NCBI GenBank assembly: GCA_030435675.1
Contig: CM059622.1
Location: forward strand, 16,120,001 to 16,184,000
Length of the DNA stretch: 64,000 nucleotides
DNA from: Steinernema hermaphroditum
Lineage: Eukaryota; Nematoda; Chromadorea; Rhabditida; Steinernematidae
Direction of reading: 5' to 3'
The number at the start of each line of letters is the position of its first letter. Position 1 is the stretch's first letter. This document shows, in pieces, positions 22,757-33,068 of the stretch. The notes under the pieces were generated by a model. That model was not told the DNA's origin. It did not search any database and saw nothing but the letters and a program-made list of their open reading frames with translations. The translations under genes were made by a program, and so were the position numbers.

Positions 22757-22828
22757 TGCGTCTGAGGGGAATCGAACCCCTGTCGATTGCTTGGAAGGCA
22801 ACCATGCTGACCATTACACCACAGACGC
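22757..22828 (-). tRNA. tRNA-Gly (anticodon UCC)
   Basis: 72 nt cloverleaf on the minus strand. Acceptor GCGTCTG pairs with CAGACGC, followed by discriminator A. Anticodon loop CTTCCAA gives UCC. B box GGTTCGATTCC. It is divergent from the Gly-GCC gene 94 bp away. Confidence 0.95.
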
Positions 22829-22922
22829 GATGGAAATTCACCCATATCTTCTGTTTTTGTCTCACTCTTACGCGGGATCCACGTGTGAGTGGATATATGA
22901 TTCCAGTGATAAAAGTTCACGA

Positions 22923-22993
22923 GCATCGGTGGTTCAGTGGTAGAATGCTCGCCTGCCACGCGGGCGGCCCGGGTTCGATTCCCGGCCGATGCA
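22923..22993 (+). tRNA. tRNA-Gly (anticodon GCC)
   Basis: 71 nt. Acceptor GCATCGG pairs with CCGATGC, discriminator A. Anticodon loop CTGCCAC gives GCC. B box GGTTCGATTCC. Identical copies are at 27768, 31235 (minus) and 50688. A T run follows in the 3' flank. Confidence 0.96.
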
Positions 22994-23128
22994 AACCTTT
23001 TTATATCTTTAGATATCGGCACACTACATGTAAGCAACTTGCAATTTGGATGCGTCATTCCCAATTTATATTATTTTTTTAGCATTTTAAAGGAAAAAAA
23101 AAAAAACAGGGAAATTACCCAATAAAAA

Positions 23129-23231
23129 CGAAGAGAGCCGGATCAGTGAAGGCAAGAAGATTCTGGACGAATTGGCGACACTGGACAAGGAAGCCTTCAA
23201 TGAATTTTTAAAAATCCTGTTCGAAAGATAA
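23129..23231 (+). pseudogene. orphan last-exon fragment of a serine protease
   Basis: About 103 bp, roughly 95% like the final exon of the protease at 31690-32710: GESRISEGKKILDELATLDK-type sequence ending in a stop at 23229-23231. None of the other protease exons is present nearby, so this is a duplicated scrap linked to the adjacent Gly-tRNA pair. Confidence 0.8.
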
Positions 23232-23562
23232 ACAAATTTGTTCATTCGTATACAAAGTGCACGTATAAACAAAAAAAAAATAAAACATTACAGTGTAATT
23301 TCACGCTTGGTGCGGGGATTGAAAATAGCTAACTGAATGTGCTATTACATGCGTCAGCTGTTTGGCATTTCGAATCCCGCACGTGGACTTGATATTTTGT
23401 GTAATTACTAGTTGCCTATAAGCGTACTAAGCCTCCAAATTTGAGTTCGATCAGCGTCTGACACTTTGTGTCTCTATTTAAGATAGAAAAGTGGGACAAT
23501 GGCATGAAAATCAAACCAAGGGAGGGTTCATTTTATCAGAACCATGGTCAAATGAGATTTAT

Positions 23563-23726
23563 GCGGGGAAGCGCGAACGCTGTCCCCTGACTCAAAAATT
23601 TAGCTGTTGGCCAACTCCAACTCGGAGCTGCCACACGGGTCAGCCGGGAGCGAAAGTGCAATGTCCCAGCCTCGCCATGGATTCCCCGCCTTGCTGATCG
23701 CGGGGAGATCCCAGCCAGGTAAGTTT
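23563..23726 (-). ncRNA. U1 snRNA gene, copy a
   Basis: 164 nt on the minus strand. The 5' end AAACTTACCTGG is complementary to 5' splice sites. Stem-loop I has a CCCCGC/GCGGGG stem. Stem-loop II has the CATTGCAC loop bound by U1A. The Sm site is AAATTTTTGAG, and a 3' hairpin GGGGACAGCGTTCGCGCTTCCCC closes the gene (quoted as GGGGACAGCG and CGCTTCCCC). It is identical over its length to the copies at 28573 and 40427. Confidence 0.95.
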
Positions 23727-23769
23727 ATGAGCCGTCCTGTGCTGGTCAGTTACGTAGGGCACGACCGTT

Positions 23770-23805
23770 CCGTTGCTATGGTGCGATCGTTTCACTCCAG
23801 AGAAA
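23770..23805 (-). promoter_or_regulatory. PSE-like promoter block of U1 copy a
   Basis: On the minus strand TTTCTCTGGAGTGAAACG.. spans about -79 to -44 of the U1 start. It matches the blocks before the other U1 and SL1 genes in sequence and position. Confidence 0.7.
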
Positions 23806-24176
23806 TAGAGAAAAGTTTATCACCTTATCACTTATCGGTTTTTTGCATCGCTTCAGCGCACATGCATAAACAAAGAAGGGCGCTACGACCTCGCGCCATA
23901 GTAGCAAGGGGGTCCTTTGCCCGCACAAGTACCTCCACATAACATCGTCGTTGGGTTCATGTATTAAATGCTCAAAATAAAAAAAAGTAAAAAGAGCTCT
24001 TTATTAAGAGTGGTGCCGTGGCGACGTCCGTGTTCGTTATGATATCGTTGGTTTGTAGTACAATTTTTAATTTCCATAACAGTTTTTTAAAAGTTTTTAC
24101 AATTTTCTGTTTATTTTTTACAGATTTATTATAACTCTCATTTACAGTACACGTCAAGCACATTAGCATCAGCAGA

Positions 24177-25905
24177 TCAATGGGTTCCTGGGGGAGTCCA
24201 ACCTAAAGTATCGATGTTAATACATCATACATCTTCGTCAAGACCATACCTCCGAACTTCCTTTCCAGTTCTTGAGCAACGCTGACCAGAAGTCGCTCCG
24301 AGTTGGGCGCTCCAACGATCTGACAGCCAACGGGGATACCATCACGATTGAGTCCAAGGGGACAAACAGCCACAGGAGTGCTCATGATGTTCCACAACGC
24401 AGTGTAGCAGCAGTTGTTGGGCGTGAGAAGGAGCTGGTTGTGGTAGGGCGCCGGCGTGTTCCAGCCGGGGAAGACGAGGATGGCGTTGTCGGCGAGGAGG
24501 TTGTGGATCTGGGTGCGGAGGGTGCGGAGACGTTCAAGGAGCTGAAACGTGAAGTTTAGATTTCTCTGATTTACGCCTTAAACTCACCTTATCACGTCCA
24601 TCGAAATCGAAAGGCGGATTCGCCTCGGCAATGCCTCCAACAATCGCGGCAACAGTGTGGTCTGACTGTCCAATCATGGCCTTGATAAGTTCGGCGGACA
24701 GATTCAGCGAATATTTGTAGTTGGTGGCGTGTTCGGCGAACGTAGGATAGCCAGAGCCACGGCCATCCATGGCCGCCAGCCACATATTGAACGTGTCGGC
24801 CATTTCGTCGAAGTGCACTCTTTCGGTACGCATGCCGACGTCCATCTCCAGATGACGGACGACGTTCTTGAGACCCTTGGCGATCTCCCAGTCCACGGGT
24901 TCCTTCTCGTTTCCGGGCAGGTGAGTGATGTAGTAAGCGCGAAGGCCTTCCAGCTTCATCGGTTCGTCCACCTTCATCGGTCCGTACACCTCGGGTGCCA
25001 TGGCCTTGAGCATGATGGGAAGATCCTCGGCGTAGCGGCACATAGGCCCGATGACGGCGAGCTCTTTGCGAATGCCGCCCTTGTCCATGTCCTTGGGGAT
25101 GTGAAGATGAGCGTCGACCAGGTCTTGGGTCGTTTTGATGCCGAAGACGCCATTGAAAAGCGACGGGATGCGGATGGAGCCGCCGATATCGGAGCCGATT
25201 CCGATGACCGATCCGGCGGCGCTAAGAAGTGCTCCTTCGCCGCCGCTGCTGCCGCCGACACCCCTTCGCGAGTCATAGGGGTTCTTCGAGCGGCCATATA
25301 CGTGGTTGGACGACTCGACCCACATGCACAGCTCCGGGACGTTGGTCAAGGCAAGGAGAATGGCGCCGGCGTTGGAGACCTTCTGGAGGGTTGGTGCCGT
25401 TTCTTTGGAGACGATTCCTTTGCGGGCGGTGACTCCACAGGTGACGTTGAGGCCCTTGTACTCCATGCTGTCTTTGACAGTGAAGGGTACTCCGAAGAGG
25501 GGCTTCTCGGCGTAGATCTAAAGTTATTACGGCTATGGTTGTACTTCGGAACAAGAACCTCACCTTCTCCATTTCCTCCGAATTGGCCTCTACGTTCTCG
25601 AGTTCCTCATCGCACTTTTGGGCCTTGTCAAGAGCTTCTTCGAAGTTCTTGCAGACGGCGGCGTTGATGATCGGGTTCACCTCCTCAATCCGCTTGATGA
25701 ACGCTTTGACGATGTCGGTCGAGGTGACCTCCTTCGCCTTCAGCTTCTGGACCAGCTTCTGCGCGCTCAGCAGAAGAAGGGGATTGCGCGGTTTGGAGAC
25801 GACCTCCTTCGTTTGGAAGTGGTTGTATATCTCAAAAGAGATGTTCACGAGGAAGAAGTAGACCTTCCAAGCGAGAGATTTGAAAAGCTCAAGTGCGTCC
25901 GACAT
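24177..25905 (-). CDS. Fatty-acid amide hydrolase-type amidase (FAAH-like), 529 residues
   Basis: Four minus-strand exons (25905..25564, 25517..24588, 24541..24250, 24202..24177) in phase. FAAH enzymes hydrolyse N-acylethanolamines such as anandamide to fatty acid plus amine. The amidase-signature triad is intact: Lys129 in PFTVKDS, cis-Ser204 in GGSSGGEG and nucleophile Ser228 in DIGGSIRIPS. The spacings of 75 and 24 residues equal those of mammalian FAAH (142/217/241). The N-terminus has a hydrophobic helix (LAWKVYFFLVNISFEIY) suitable as a membrane anchor. A later segment NIMSTPVAVCPLGLNRDGIP fits the family C-terminus, ending GGWTPPGTH from a 26-nt last exon. It stands alone; the gene downstream on its 3' side is the convergent-free U1 locus. 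Confidence 0.93.
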
Positions 25906-27377
25906 CTGGAAGAGGAAGGAGGATTTAAAAAAAGAAAAGATATCTCGATTTATGTGTACACGAAGCGATGCTTGTACAACCTAGGTGTAGCCCAATAGCA
26001 GAAGCAAAATAATCCAAGAAGGAGTGCAGAAGGCGCCTTTGAGATCATCAATGTGAATGGAAACAGTAGCTTCCAAAGATCGTTTTCACTACCAATCAGA
26101 GACTCTATGCACCCTATAGTGTAGTTGAGGAAGATTATTCTAAAAACGGTGCGACCATCGACCCGTGGTTTATTGGAACACAACAACCACAGTGGCACGT
26201 GATTCCTGTTAAAAATCAGAGGCAACACCATAATAGAGTATAGTGTGAGCAGTACACTATGTAGTGAAGCAGGCTTCGACGAACACGTGATACCATATGC
26301 TATCCATGGTGGGCGTTGTTCGCCTATCAAGCTCACAAAGATGATATCTTTCCTAGACCAGTTTTTTTTATCGCATTTTTCTTTTAACCAAGCATATATC
26401 ACAAGAAAGGCACAAAAAATTCGATGTTTTCTGTCTAACAAACCATTGAAACGTCGTATTCAGCAGATGTTTCACCAAGTTGGCCGAGTTGAATCTTTTA
26501 AAAATCTGCTAGAGATATTGCAATCTAACTATGGGAGCCAATCCAAACCGCACGCTTAGGCGGGACTCGCTTTATATGCTGGGAACAATGGCGACTGTTT
26601 GCGAGGCACGTGATTCCTGTTAAAAATCAGAGGCAACACCATAATAGAGTATAGTCGGTGTGAAGAGAGCGCAGACGATCAGAGACAAAGGGTGCGTGGC
26701 AATACATGCGGTTTCATATGATTGGCTGGCCCAGACGGTTCAGCTCTAACTGCGACTCAATTTGCTTTAAGATTAAGAAACACCTCAATGTAAAAACCGA
26801 TCTTGAGAAAACATAAAGTGCTGAAGTGCTGAAGACTAACTCCCTTGAATATCTCCCTTTTAATAAGTTATAGCATAGCAAATTTGTTTTTTTTTTCTGA
26901 AAATCAGCAGTGCGTGAAATCGAAATTCTCGTGCCACGCGTCTTATCTCACAGATCTTAAAGAAAGCTGGTTTACTCAAGGTCGGTTCTTATCGAATTTT
27001 CATCTAAGCGATCGTAGAAATCCACAAATCACAAAAAAGACCAAGACCAACGGTTTGAATCAGAGTTTTTGTTCTTATTTCCCTTTTAGATCAAAATTTT
27101 TATGTAGTGAGTGTATGAGGTGTTTAATGGATCCAGTGATCAGGATCTCTAGGGCCCATTTAAAACAACTATCGCCCAGAAGAGATGTGATAATTACAGC
27201 GCTCAATTCTCAATAAGACAATCTCCAGTCCATTATAAAGCGATAGTAATATATTCTAAAATAAGCTGGAAGATATCGAGTGAGTATCGAGTGCAGAAGA
27301 CCGCAGTTGACCCTTGAATGGGTCTAGGAAGCAGAAATGAAACCTTTTAAAAGCTGTAACATAACAGACATTGGACC
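25906..27377. other. repeat-containing intergenic region
   Basis: Contains the exact 51-bp direct repeat listed separately. A 163-codon minus frame (25950-26441) spans one repeat copy, is AT-rich and lacks a domain or likely start; I do not accept it as a gene. Confidence 0.4.
26194..26655 (+). repeat. exact 51-bp direct repeat, copies 411 bp apart
   Basis: GGCACGTGATTCCTGTTAAA.. through ..TAATAGAGTATAGT occurs at 26194-26244 and 26605-26655 with no mismatch. The spacer is single-copy in this window. It may be a target or terminal repeat of an unrecognised insertion. Confidence 0.85.
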
Positions 27378-27593
27378 CTACACATCGGCGTTTTGACGAA
27401 AAATGGAAAGGGGCAGCACGTAGCGTAGCTTATCACCGCAATAGTTGCAACGACCCCCGCCGGAACCTTTGTAGTGCATCACACGCTCGAGCAGGCGACC
27501 TTCGCTAATCGATTTGAGCTTTTTGAGACGCTCCGCAAACAGTCGACTTTGCGATAATGAAAGGGTGTGGGCGTGGCGACACGCACAGGGCAC
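27378..27593 (-). CDS. possible small gene or exon with a CxxC motif
   Basis: A minus frame ends at 27378 and shows strong codon bias over its last about 55 codons (LFAERLKKLKSISEGRLLER, then RCNYCGDKLRY). The upstream 100 bp has several open frames without a clear ATG or acceptor. I do not recognise it; it may be one exon of a gene or chance. Confidence 0.25.
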   Translation of the reverse strand: MPCACRHAHTLSLSQSRLFAERLKKLKSISEGRLLERVMHYKGSGGGRCNYCGDKLRYVLPLSIFRQNADV

Positions 27594-27767
27594 GGTTCGG
27601 CAATGGAAGACACGAAATCGCGGGGGAGAGGCGACGAAGAGTCAGCAGGAACAATGGCGGCGCACTCGGCAGACGAGGTGTGTTGTGACTTCCGTGCACT
27701 TTGCTGTGCCAAGACACAAAATGAACTAGTTAGATGGAATGATCTTTGGTACAGTTGGAAATGTGGA

Positions 27768-27838
27768 GCATCGGTGGTTCAGTGGTAGAATGCTCGCCTG
27801 CCACGCGGGCGGCCCGGGTTCGATTCCCGGCCGATGCA
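27768..27838 (+). tRNA. tRNA-Gly (anticodon GCC)
   Basis: 71 nt, identical to the gene at 22923. Followed by TTTTTT. Confidence 0.96.
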
Positions 27839-28493
27839 GATTTTTTCGTTTCTTCCTTTTAATGAATAAAAAACTTTTTTTGTTCTCCATCGTTCACGTT
27901 TACCCACACGTTTTCCATCGTACATCGTGCAACATCCAATGTATTCTGCTGCTATCTCATTCAAAAACCTCTTTTTTTCCGAGATTAGCATTCATCACAA
28001 ACTCCGATGAACGATAAATCAAAGTCCGCAATATTCCCCATTGACACAACACCGACACACGCAAGACATGAGAAAAGAGGCAGCGCCCTGTCATTTCCAT
28101 TAGGAAAGTGGTTTTCGCGATGAGATGAAACTGGTTGTTCGCATAAGTTGGGTTCAAAGACCGCGAGGTGAGTAAGGCTGATTTTTCTTACGACGAAGCT
28201 CTTGCTGACATCAAGTCAATCGGATCGCTATCAAGGTTAAACTTTCCATAACCATGAACTTCAATTGCAATTGATAAAATGTTACATCTACTTCGACACA
28301 TCTGAATTTCATTGTTGTTGGATGCAATTCAATAAATAACAATGACAAATGTTGCTGCGGAAGACATGATTCTTTTTTTTTCGATTAAGCAACGATTAAT
28401 CATCTTCTACGATGGCACAAACGACGCTTTTTTACTTTGAACATTCAATACATCAACGCTGTTATGTAGAGGTATGTTATGTTGTGTTCTCTG

Positions 28494-28529
28494 TTTCTCT
28501 GGAGTGAAGCGGTCTCACCGTTACAACGG
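28494..28529 (+). promoter_or_regulatory. PSE-like promoter block of U1 copy b
   Basis: TTTCTCTGGAGTGAAGCGGT.. at -79 to -44 relative to the U1 start, aligned without gaps to the block of copy a. Confidence 0.75.
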
Positions 28530-28572
28530 AACGGTCGCACCCTGCATAAGTGACCAGCACAGGACGGCTCAT

Positions 28573-28736
28573 AAACTTACCTGGCTGGGATCTCCCCGCG
28601 ATCAGCAAGGCGGGGAATCCATGGCGAGGCTGGGACATTGCACTTTCGCTCCCGGCTGACCCGTGTGGCAGCTCCGAGTTGGAGTTGGCCAACAGCTAAA
28701 TTTTTGAGTCAGGGGACAGCGTTCGCGCTTCCCCGC
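28573..28736 (+). ncRNA. U1 snRNA gene, copy b
   Basis: 164 nt, identical to copies a and c: 5' AAACTTACCTGG, U1A loop CATTGCAC, Sm site AAATTTTTGAG, 3' hairpin ending CTTCCCCGC. It is tail-to-tail with the SL1 gene that ends at 28926, 189 bp away. Confidence 0.95.
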
Positions 28737-28925
28737 ATAAATATCATTTGACTGTGGTGAAGGTGAAAAGAACAGCCGATGTTTATTTGCATAAACAGAT
28801 CTGAGCAGTCTACTTTGTGTGCTTACCGCCATGTGATGTATCATAGAAGTCATAAAAGAAACATGTACCGTAAACAACGTCGTTTTTCTCACCCTTACCT
28901 ATTCTCATCAAGCTATCTGTAATAA

Positions 28926-29019
28926 GCATCTCCGAAGAGACGCAGTTCCAAAATTTATCTCGCCACTTCCATTTGAAAGAGCGGATCTAATGTTTACCTC
29001 AAACTTGGGTAATTAAACC
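28926..29019 (-). ncRNA. sls-1: SL1 spliced-leader RNA gene, copy 1
   Basis: 94 nt on the minus strand. The 22-nt leader occupies 29019-28998 (GGTTTAATTACCCAAG..GAG), followed directly by the donor GTAAAC. An Sm-type site AAATTTTGGAAC and a terminal hairpin GCGTCTCTTCGGAGATGC follow. SL1 RNA donates this leader to the 5' ends of most nematode mRNAs by trans-splicing. It is identical to the copy at 40088-40181. The symbol is used by analogy. Confidence 0.95.
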
Positions 29020-29064
29020 GACGTTGACGTTGTGCGGAGGTAATTGTGTGGGGAGCAACTATCT

Positions 29065-29098
29065 CGTTGCAGCGGTGTGGGACCTCCACTCCAGAGAG
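29065..29098 (-). promoter_or_regulatory. PSE-like promoter block of SL1 copy 1
   Basis: On the minus strand TCTCTCTGGAGTGGAGGTCC.. then CACACCGCTGCAACG at -79 to -46 of the leader start. It clearly matches the U1 blocks (CTCTGGAGTG .. CACC..CAACGG). Confidence 0.72.
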
Positions 29099-29164
29099 AC
29101 AAAGAAATCCATCGTTGGTGCAGCTGGATCGCTTCCACTTCCACGATACATTTTATTTACAACA

Positions 29165-29313
29165 TCGACGATGAAGAAAAGTGGTCGAAACGAGTAACGG
29201 AGTGGAGACCAATCGTTGTGAGACCGCTCGGACGACCCAGAACAAGATGGCGCGACGAAATCACGAAAAAGCTGAGGATGCAAGCATGGCAGACCCAGTG
29301 GTTGAATCAATGA
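29165..29313 (+). pseudogene. non-LTR retrotransposon 3' fragment
   Basis: The frame reads KWSKRVTEW..RPLGRPRTRWRDEI and stops at 29313, a phrase typical of the C-terminal end of RTE/CR1-like reverse-transcriptase polyproteins. Only this tail remains. It is followed by AT-rich ATAATA-type simple sequence to about 29460, as is common at the 3' end of such insertions. Confidence 0.65.
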
Positions 29314-29639
29314 TAAATGTTAATAATGTTAAAAATCATCGATGAAACAATCAAAATATATGCAACAATACAATATCAATGGATAATAATACATAAATAT
29401 TACAAAAAATGATAGAAATGGATAATAATAATACAAAAAATAATAAATGAAAAAAGGCAACATAGAAATCCAACGTTAACGTTCTGCAAGCAAAGGTCAA
29501 TCACAGGAGGCTATCTCAACTGGTACGGTACCCCGCTATCGTATACCGTTGACCACATATCTCGCTGAACGTCAAAAAGGACTTCTAGTCATTACTAGTT
29601 ACAAGTTGTCCGTACGGGTGCGGGACGGACAATCAACAA

Positions 29640-30957
29640 CTAGTGGGACGACAGACTGGATTCGGGACTGTTGAACAGTCCCTCTCTTTGTCCAATTGAG
29701 GACAATAAATTGGGTAGGCTTGTATCAACTGTGGAGGAAGAATTCACTTCCCCAGATGACATAGGCCCAAACAGATAACAATCCAAATCGGAGGGTAAAT
29801 TATCACCAGTATTATATTCACATATGTCAATATCTGGGATTTTAGGATACATACGATCGTTTGGAGCATATTGGATAAGTTGGCTGGGGGATTCCGGACT
29901 ATAATCAAATGAATTTGGATAACCGGGAGTATTACAAACAGGGAAAGTATTCAGAGGCGGTGTAACGGCCTGGTACAAGTTGGAAGAGTCGGATAAGGCG
30001 GATGATGGCATAGCAAAGTGCCCAACTGGACTCATTTCCTCACTTCCCAGGGTTTGCGCGCTCTGATTCGTAGACACTACAGTGGTCCCGTGCTCATAAG
30101 CGGAACAGGCTCCATAGGTATGAGCCGAGAGGAGGCTTTCAGGACCATCAAAGGCCAGATTCTGAAGTGGCAAAGTTGCCGAGGCAGAGATAGAAAAATT
30201 AGAACTAACAAGAGCATAAGGCATATCATACGTCTCAGAGATATGAGCGACAGGACTGGCAGCGAAGGGTTGAAAACCCAGGCGCACAGGTCCTTCATTT
30301 CCAAGTGATTCGGCCTCTAGCACAGGCGCAACTCCGCCTATGTCACTTGGTGCAGCTTTGTCGGGATCCACTGTGGCGACACTTGGGGGCGACCAAGGAA
30401 CCACCAGGTTGGAGATTGACAGAGCTTCATTGGCTATTGCAGCACACTGGATACACAGTGAGATTCTCTGTAGTTTGCTCGTGAGAACAGCGTTTTGCGC
30501 TTTCAACGCCTTGTTCTCCTCTTCCAGCGCTTCTAGCTTGCTTTTAGTCTAAAGTTTACAAAGTATAAGCGTAATGGATTCGATTCGATTACTTGATTAC
30601 TTGGTTACAGATTCGATTACTTGATCGGAGTTGTCAACCTAGTACCTCCACGAACTGTGACTTTAATGGAATGTGGGTTCCCCATGTATTGCCCACAATT
30701 GTAAGGATCAAAATAGGCCTAAGTCGGAGCCCCAGCCAAAGTCTGGATGCTACTGTACCAGCCTGAAAAATGACTACATAAGTTTGCATTCCACTGGATT
30801 CATTTTTCTCATGTACGGCCTTCAGTGTTTTGTAATAGGAGCTCATTTTCTCATTCAACAAATAAAGTTTATTAGATGAACGTCCTACCTTCTCCCGAGA
30901 TCTCCTTCCACGTAGGGCAGATGCCGTAACGTTTCCGGTACTGCGTTGAGGGGGCAT
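29640..30957 (-). CDS. bZIP-like transcription factor with an atypical basic region, 325 residues
   Basis: Two minus-strand exons (30957..30889, 30548..29640) join in phase across a 340-bp intron. Exon 1 gives MPPQRSTGNVTASALRGRRS then REK. Exon 2 opens with TKSKLEALEEENKALKAQNA, a leucine zipper with heptad Leu/Asn, followed by about 250 Ser/Pro-rich residues (TPPLNTFP, YSPESPSQL) that look like a transactivation domain. The invariant bZIP signature N-x7-R/K is not evident, so an exon carrying a true basic region could be missing from the model, for example in the long intron where I found none. It is expected to be a nuclear DNA-binding dimer. Its exact family is unresolved. Confidence 0.68.
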
Positions 30958-31234
30958 TTTAGAACGAACACACAACTCGAAACAACACTTCGATACGCAA
31001 TTCAACCGTTCAAGAAAGTGTTGACGAAAAAGATCGTTCCTAACGGTCAATTTTATCGTTAACTGATAACAACCCGGCACGAGTCATCACATTCATGCAG
31101 TTGTTGTCCAACTAAAAAAGATAGAAGTGCATCATCAGAGGCACAGTCGCCGGAAAACATTTTACTCGAACCAGTACAACTTATAAGTAACAGACGTTGT
31201 GAGTTTGATCCACACGAACAGACAAAAAAAAGTT

Positions 31235-31305
31235 TGCATCGGCCGGGAATCGAACCCGGGCCGCCCGCGTGGCAGGCGAGCATTCTACCACTGAACCACC
31301 GATGC
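31235..31305 (-). tRNA. tRNA-Gly (anticodon GCC)
   Basis: 71 nt on the minus strand, identical to 22923-22993. Divergent from the Gly-UCC gene 95 bp away. Confidence 0.96.
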
Positions 31306-31400
31306 TCATTGATTTGCAATTACTCGAATCGAATACCCCCTGAGGCACATGTCCCGCGCAAGAGTGAGACAAAAACAGAAGATATGGGTCATTTTCCATC

Positions 31401-31472
31401 GCGTCTGTGGTGTAATGGTCAGCATGGTTGCCTTCCAAGCAATCGACAGGGGTTCGATTCCCCTCAGACGCA
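31401..31472 (+). tRNA. tRNA-Gly (anticodon UCC)
   Basis: 72 nt, identical to the gene at 22757-22828 (minus). The spacer between the two Gly genes is also similar to that of the 22.8-kb pair (CCCATATCTTCTGTTTTTGT on the matching strand). Confidence 0.95.
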
Positions 31473-31689
31473 GAAATTCTTTGCAGTTCTTTTGACACTG
31501 TGCACACTGTTCACATTTTACACATGAGTTCTGATGAAATGAACCCGTGCGGGATTCGAAATGGCAAACAACAGACGCGTGTAATAGCACATTCAGTTAA
31601 CTGCTTTCAATCCCCGCGCCAAGCGTGAAGTTACACTCTAATGTTTTATAGATTATACGTGCACTTTGTATACGAATGAACAAATTTAT

Positions 31690-32710
31690 TTAGCTTTCGA
31701 ACAGGATTTTCAAAAATTCATCGAAGGCTTCTTTGTCCAGTGTCGCCAATTCGTCCAGAATCTTCTTGCCTTCATTGATCCGGCTCTCTTCAATTCGTTT
31801 CCGACATTCTCGCGAGCAGCAAACTGTCGAGGAAGTCGTCTCTTCAATCCAAGGACAATGGAACATTACATTAGTGTACACATCTAGATTAAACGTTTAG
31901 CTAGGCAAAGAGGCGAGGATACAAACTTTTTCCTTTCCTGGAGCAATTTTCGCAGTTTGCCACTACTATCCTTCGCTAACAGCGGCCCCCCAGAGTCGCC
32001 GCTGCACACATTTCCCATGTTTTGCGCCTGGAAGCATATTGTGCTAACGCGTTCGTATGAGTCAGCAATATTGCACTCTTCCGGGCTGAGTACGTTTCCT
32101 TGCAATTGCAGTAGCTTATTCGACGTTTCTGCCATCTCTACATCTAAGAGAATTCGTTAAAATATCGGCGAAAACGAAAGAGATCATACCTGTAACGCCG
32201 TAGCCCATGGTGATCACGCTTTGTCCGATTTCAATCTCTTCTTGGGCGAGATCTATTGGCTGGACATAGGCGTTGAATTCGATGGGGCGAGCCGTCTATG
32301 TTTACATGACTTTACAACGTAAAATTAAGACAGAACTACCTCGAGTAGAATGATGTCGCTCAGCCCGTCGGATTCATCAAATTTTTTGTACCAACTGATC
32401 TTTCGGGCTCGGTATTTTTGCACGATTGGACTATTTATTCCCGCATAAATAGTGACCTCATCATCGGCATTGAAACAATGCGCCGCTGTCAGAACCCATC
32501 GATCGCCGATTATAGCACCGCCGCAAGAGCCTAAAGGAACGAGTTAACAAAAGAACATCTCAAACCACCGTTACTTTCTGCATCTTCTACATAAACGAAG
32601 AATGGATGCACTCCTATAGGAACGGGCGTCCCGTCAAGTACCCGTTTCTCGCGTGGAGCCGTGCTCACGCTGGAGAAACACAGTCCAACGAGGAACGTCA
32701 ACAAAATCAT
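31690..32710 (-). pseudogene. chymotrypsin-like serine protease, copy A, frameshifted before the last exon
   Basis: Exons homologous to copy B: 32710..32575, 32530..32340, 32295..32190, 32143.. and a last-exon homologue at 31883..31690. The signal peptide, activation site, His and Asp regions and CSGDSGGP with the nucleophile Ser are intact. Just after SSGKLR, 41 bp present in copy B are missing. That removes the segment forming the S1 pocket wall and a Cys, and it shifts the phase of the last junction, so splicing as in copy B would hit a stop within a few codons. Without splicing, the frame stops at 31884 after 230 residues. It is either a pseudogene or a truncated, probably inactive secreted protein. 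Confidence 0.8.
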
Positions 32711-33068
32711 GGTTGTGTTGAGGGGACGACATGACGCTTTTTATGTAGTCAGAGACAATAGGCGTTAGTCAGAAACATTTCTAATTCTTGATACTTTTCC
32801 AGACACCCTTTGAATGATTGTAGATGATTCAACGATAAAATTAGAGAGAAGCTATTACAAAGCTGAGCACTTTTGCTCCTTTTTAATATTTGAAGAACGA
32901 ATTGGATCATCCTGATATCTAGTCAGGATCTGTTTTTAGTTCAAAATTGTACATTGAAAATCAAGCAGAGAAGCTGGCTGCAAGAGACATCCTTTGTTTG
33001 TCTATTAATCGGTGTCATTAAAAGCGTTAACGCCTTTCATTCATAAAATAAAATCGTGAAGTTGTGAA

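Noticed and set aside
22651..23125. Open frames across tRNA-Gly genes (also near 27739, 31059-31507 and 50866)
   Set aside because: The similar peptides come from tRNA sequence read as protein.
23607..23942. Open frames across the U1 genes (also at 28477-28692 and 40456-40701)
   Set aside because: They repeat at three loci only because the U1 snRNA sequence is identical there; they are non-coding.
25950..26441. 163-codon minus-strand open frame
   Set aside because: AT-rich, runs through an exact direct repeat, no domain and no splice or start context.
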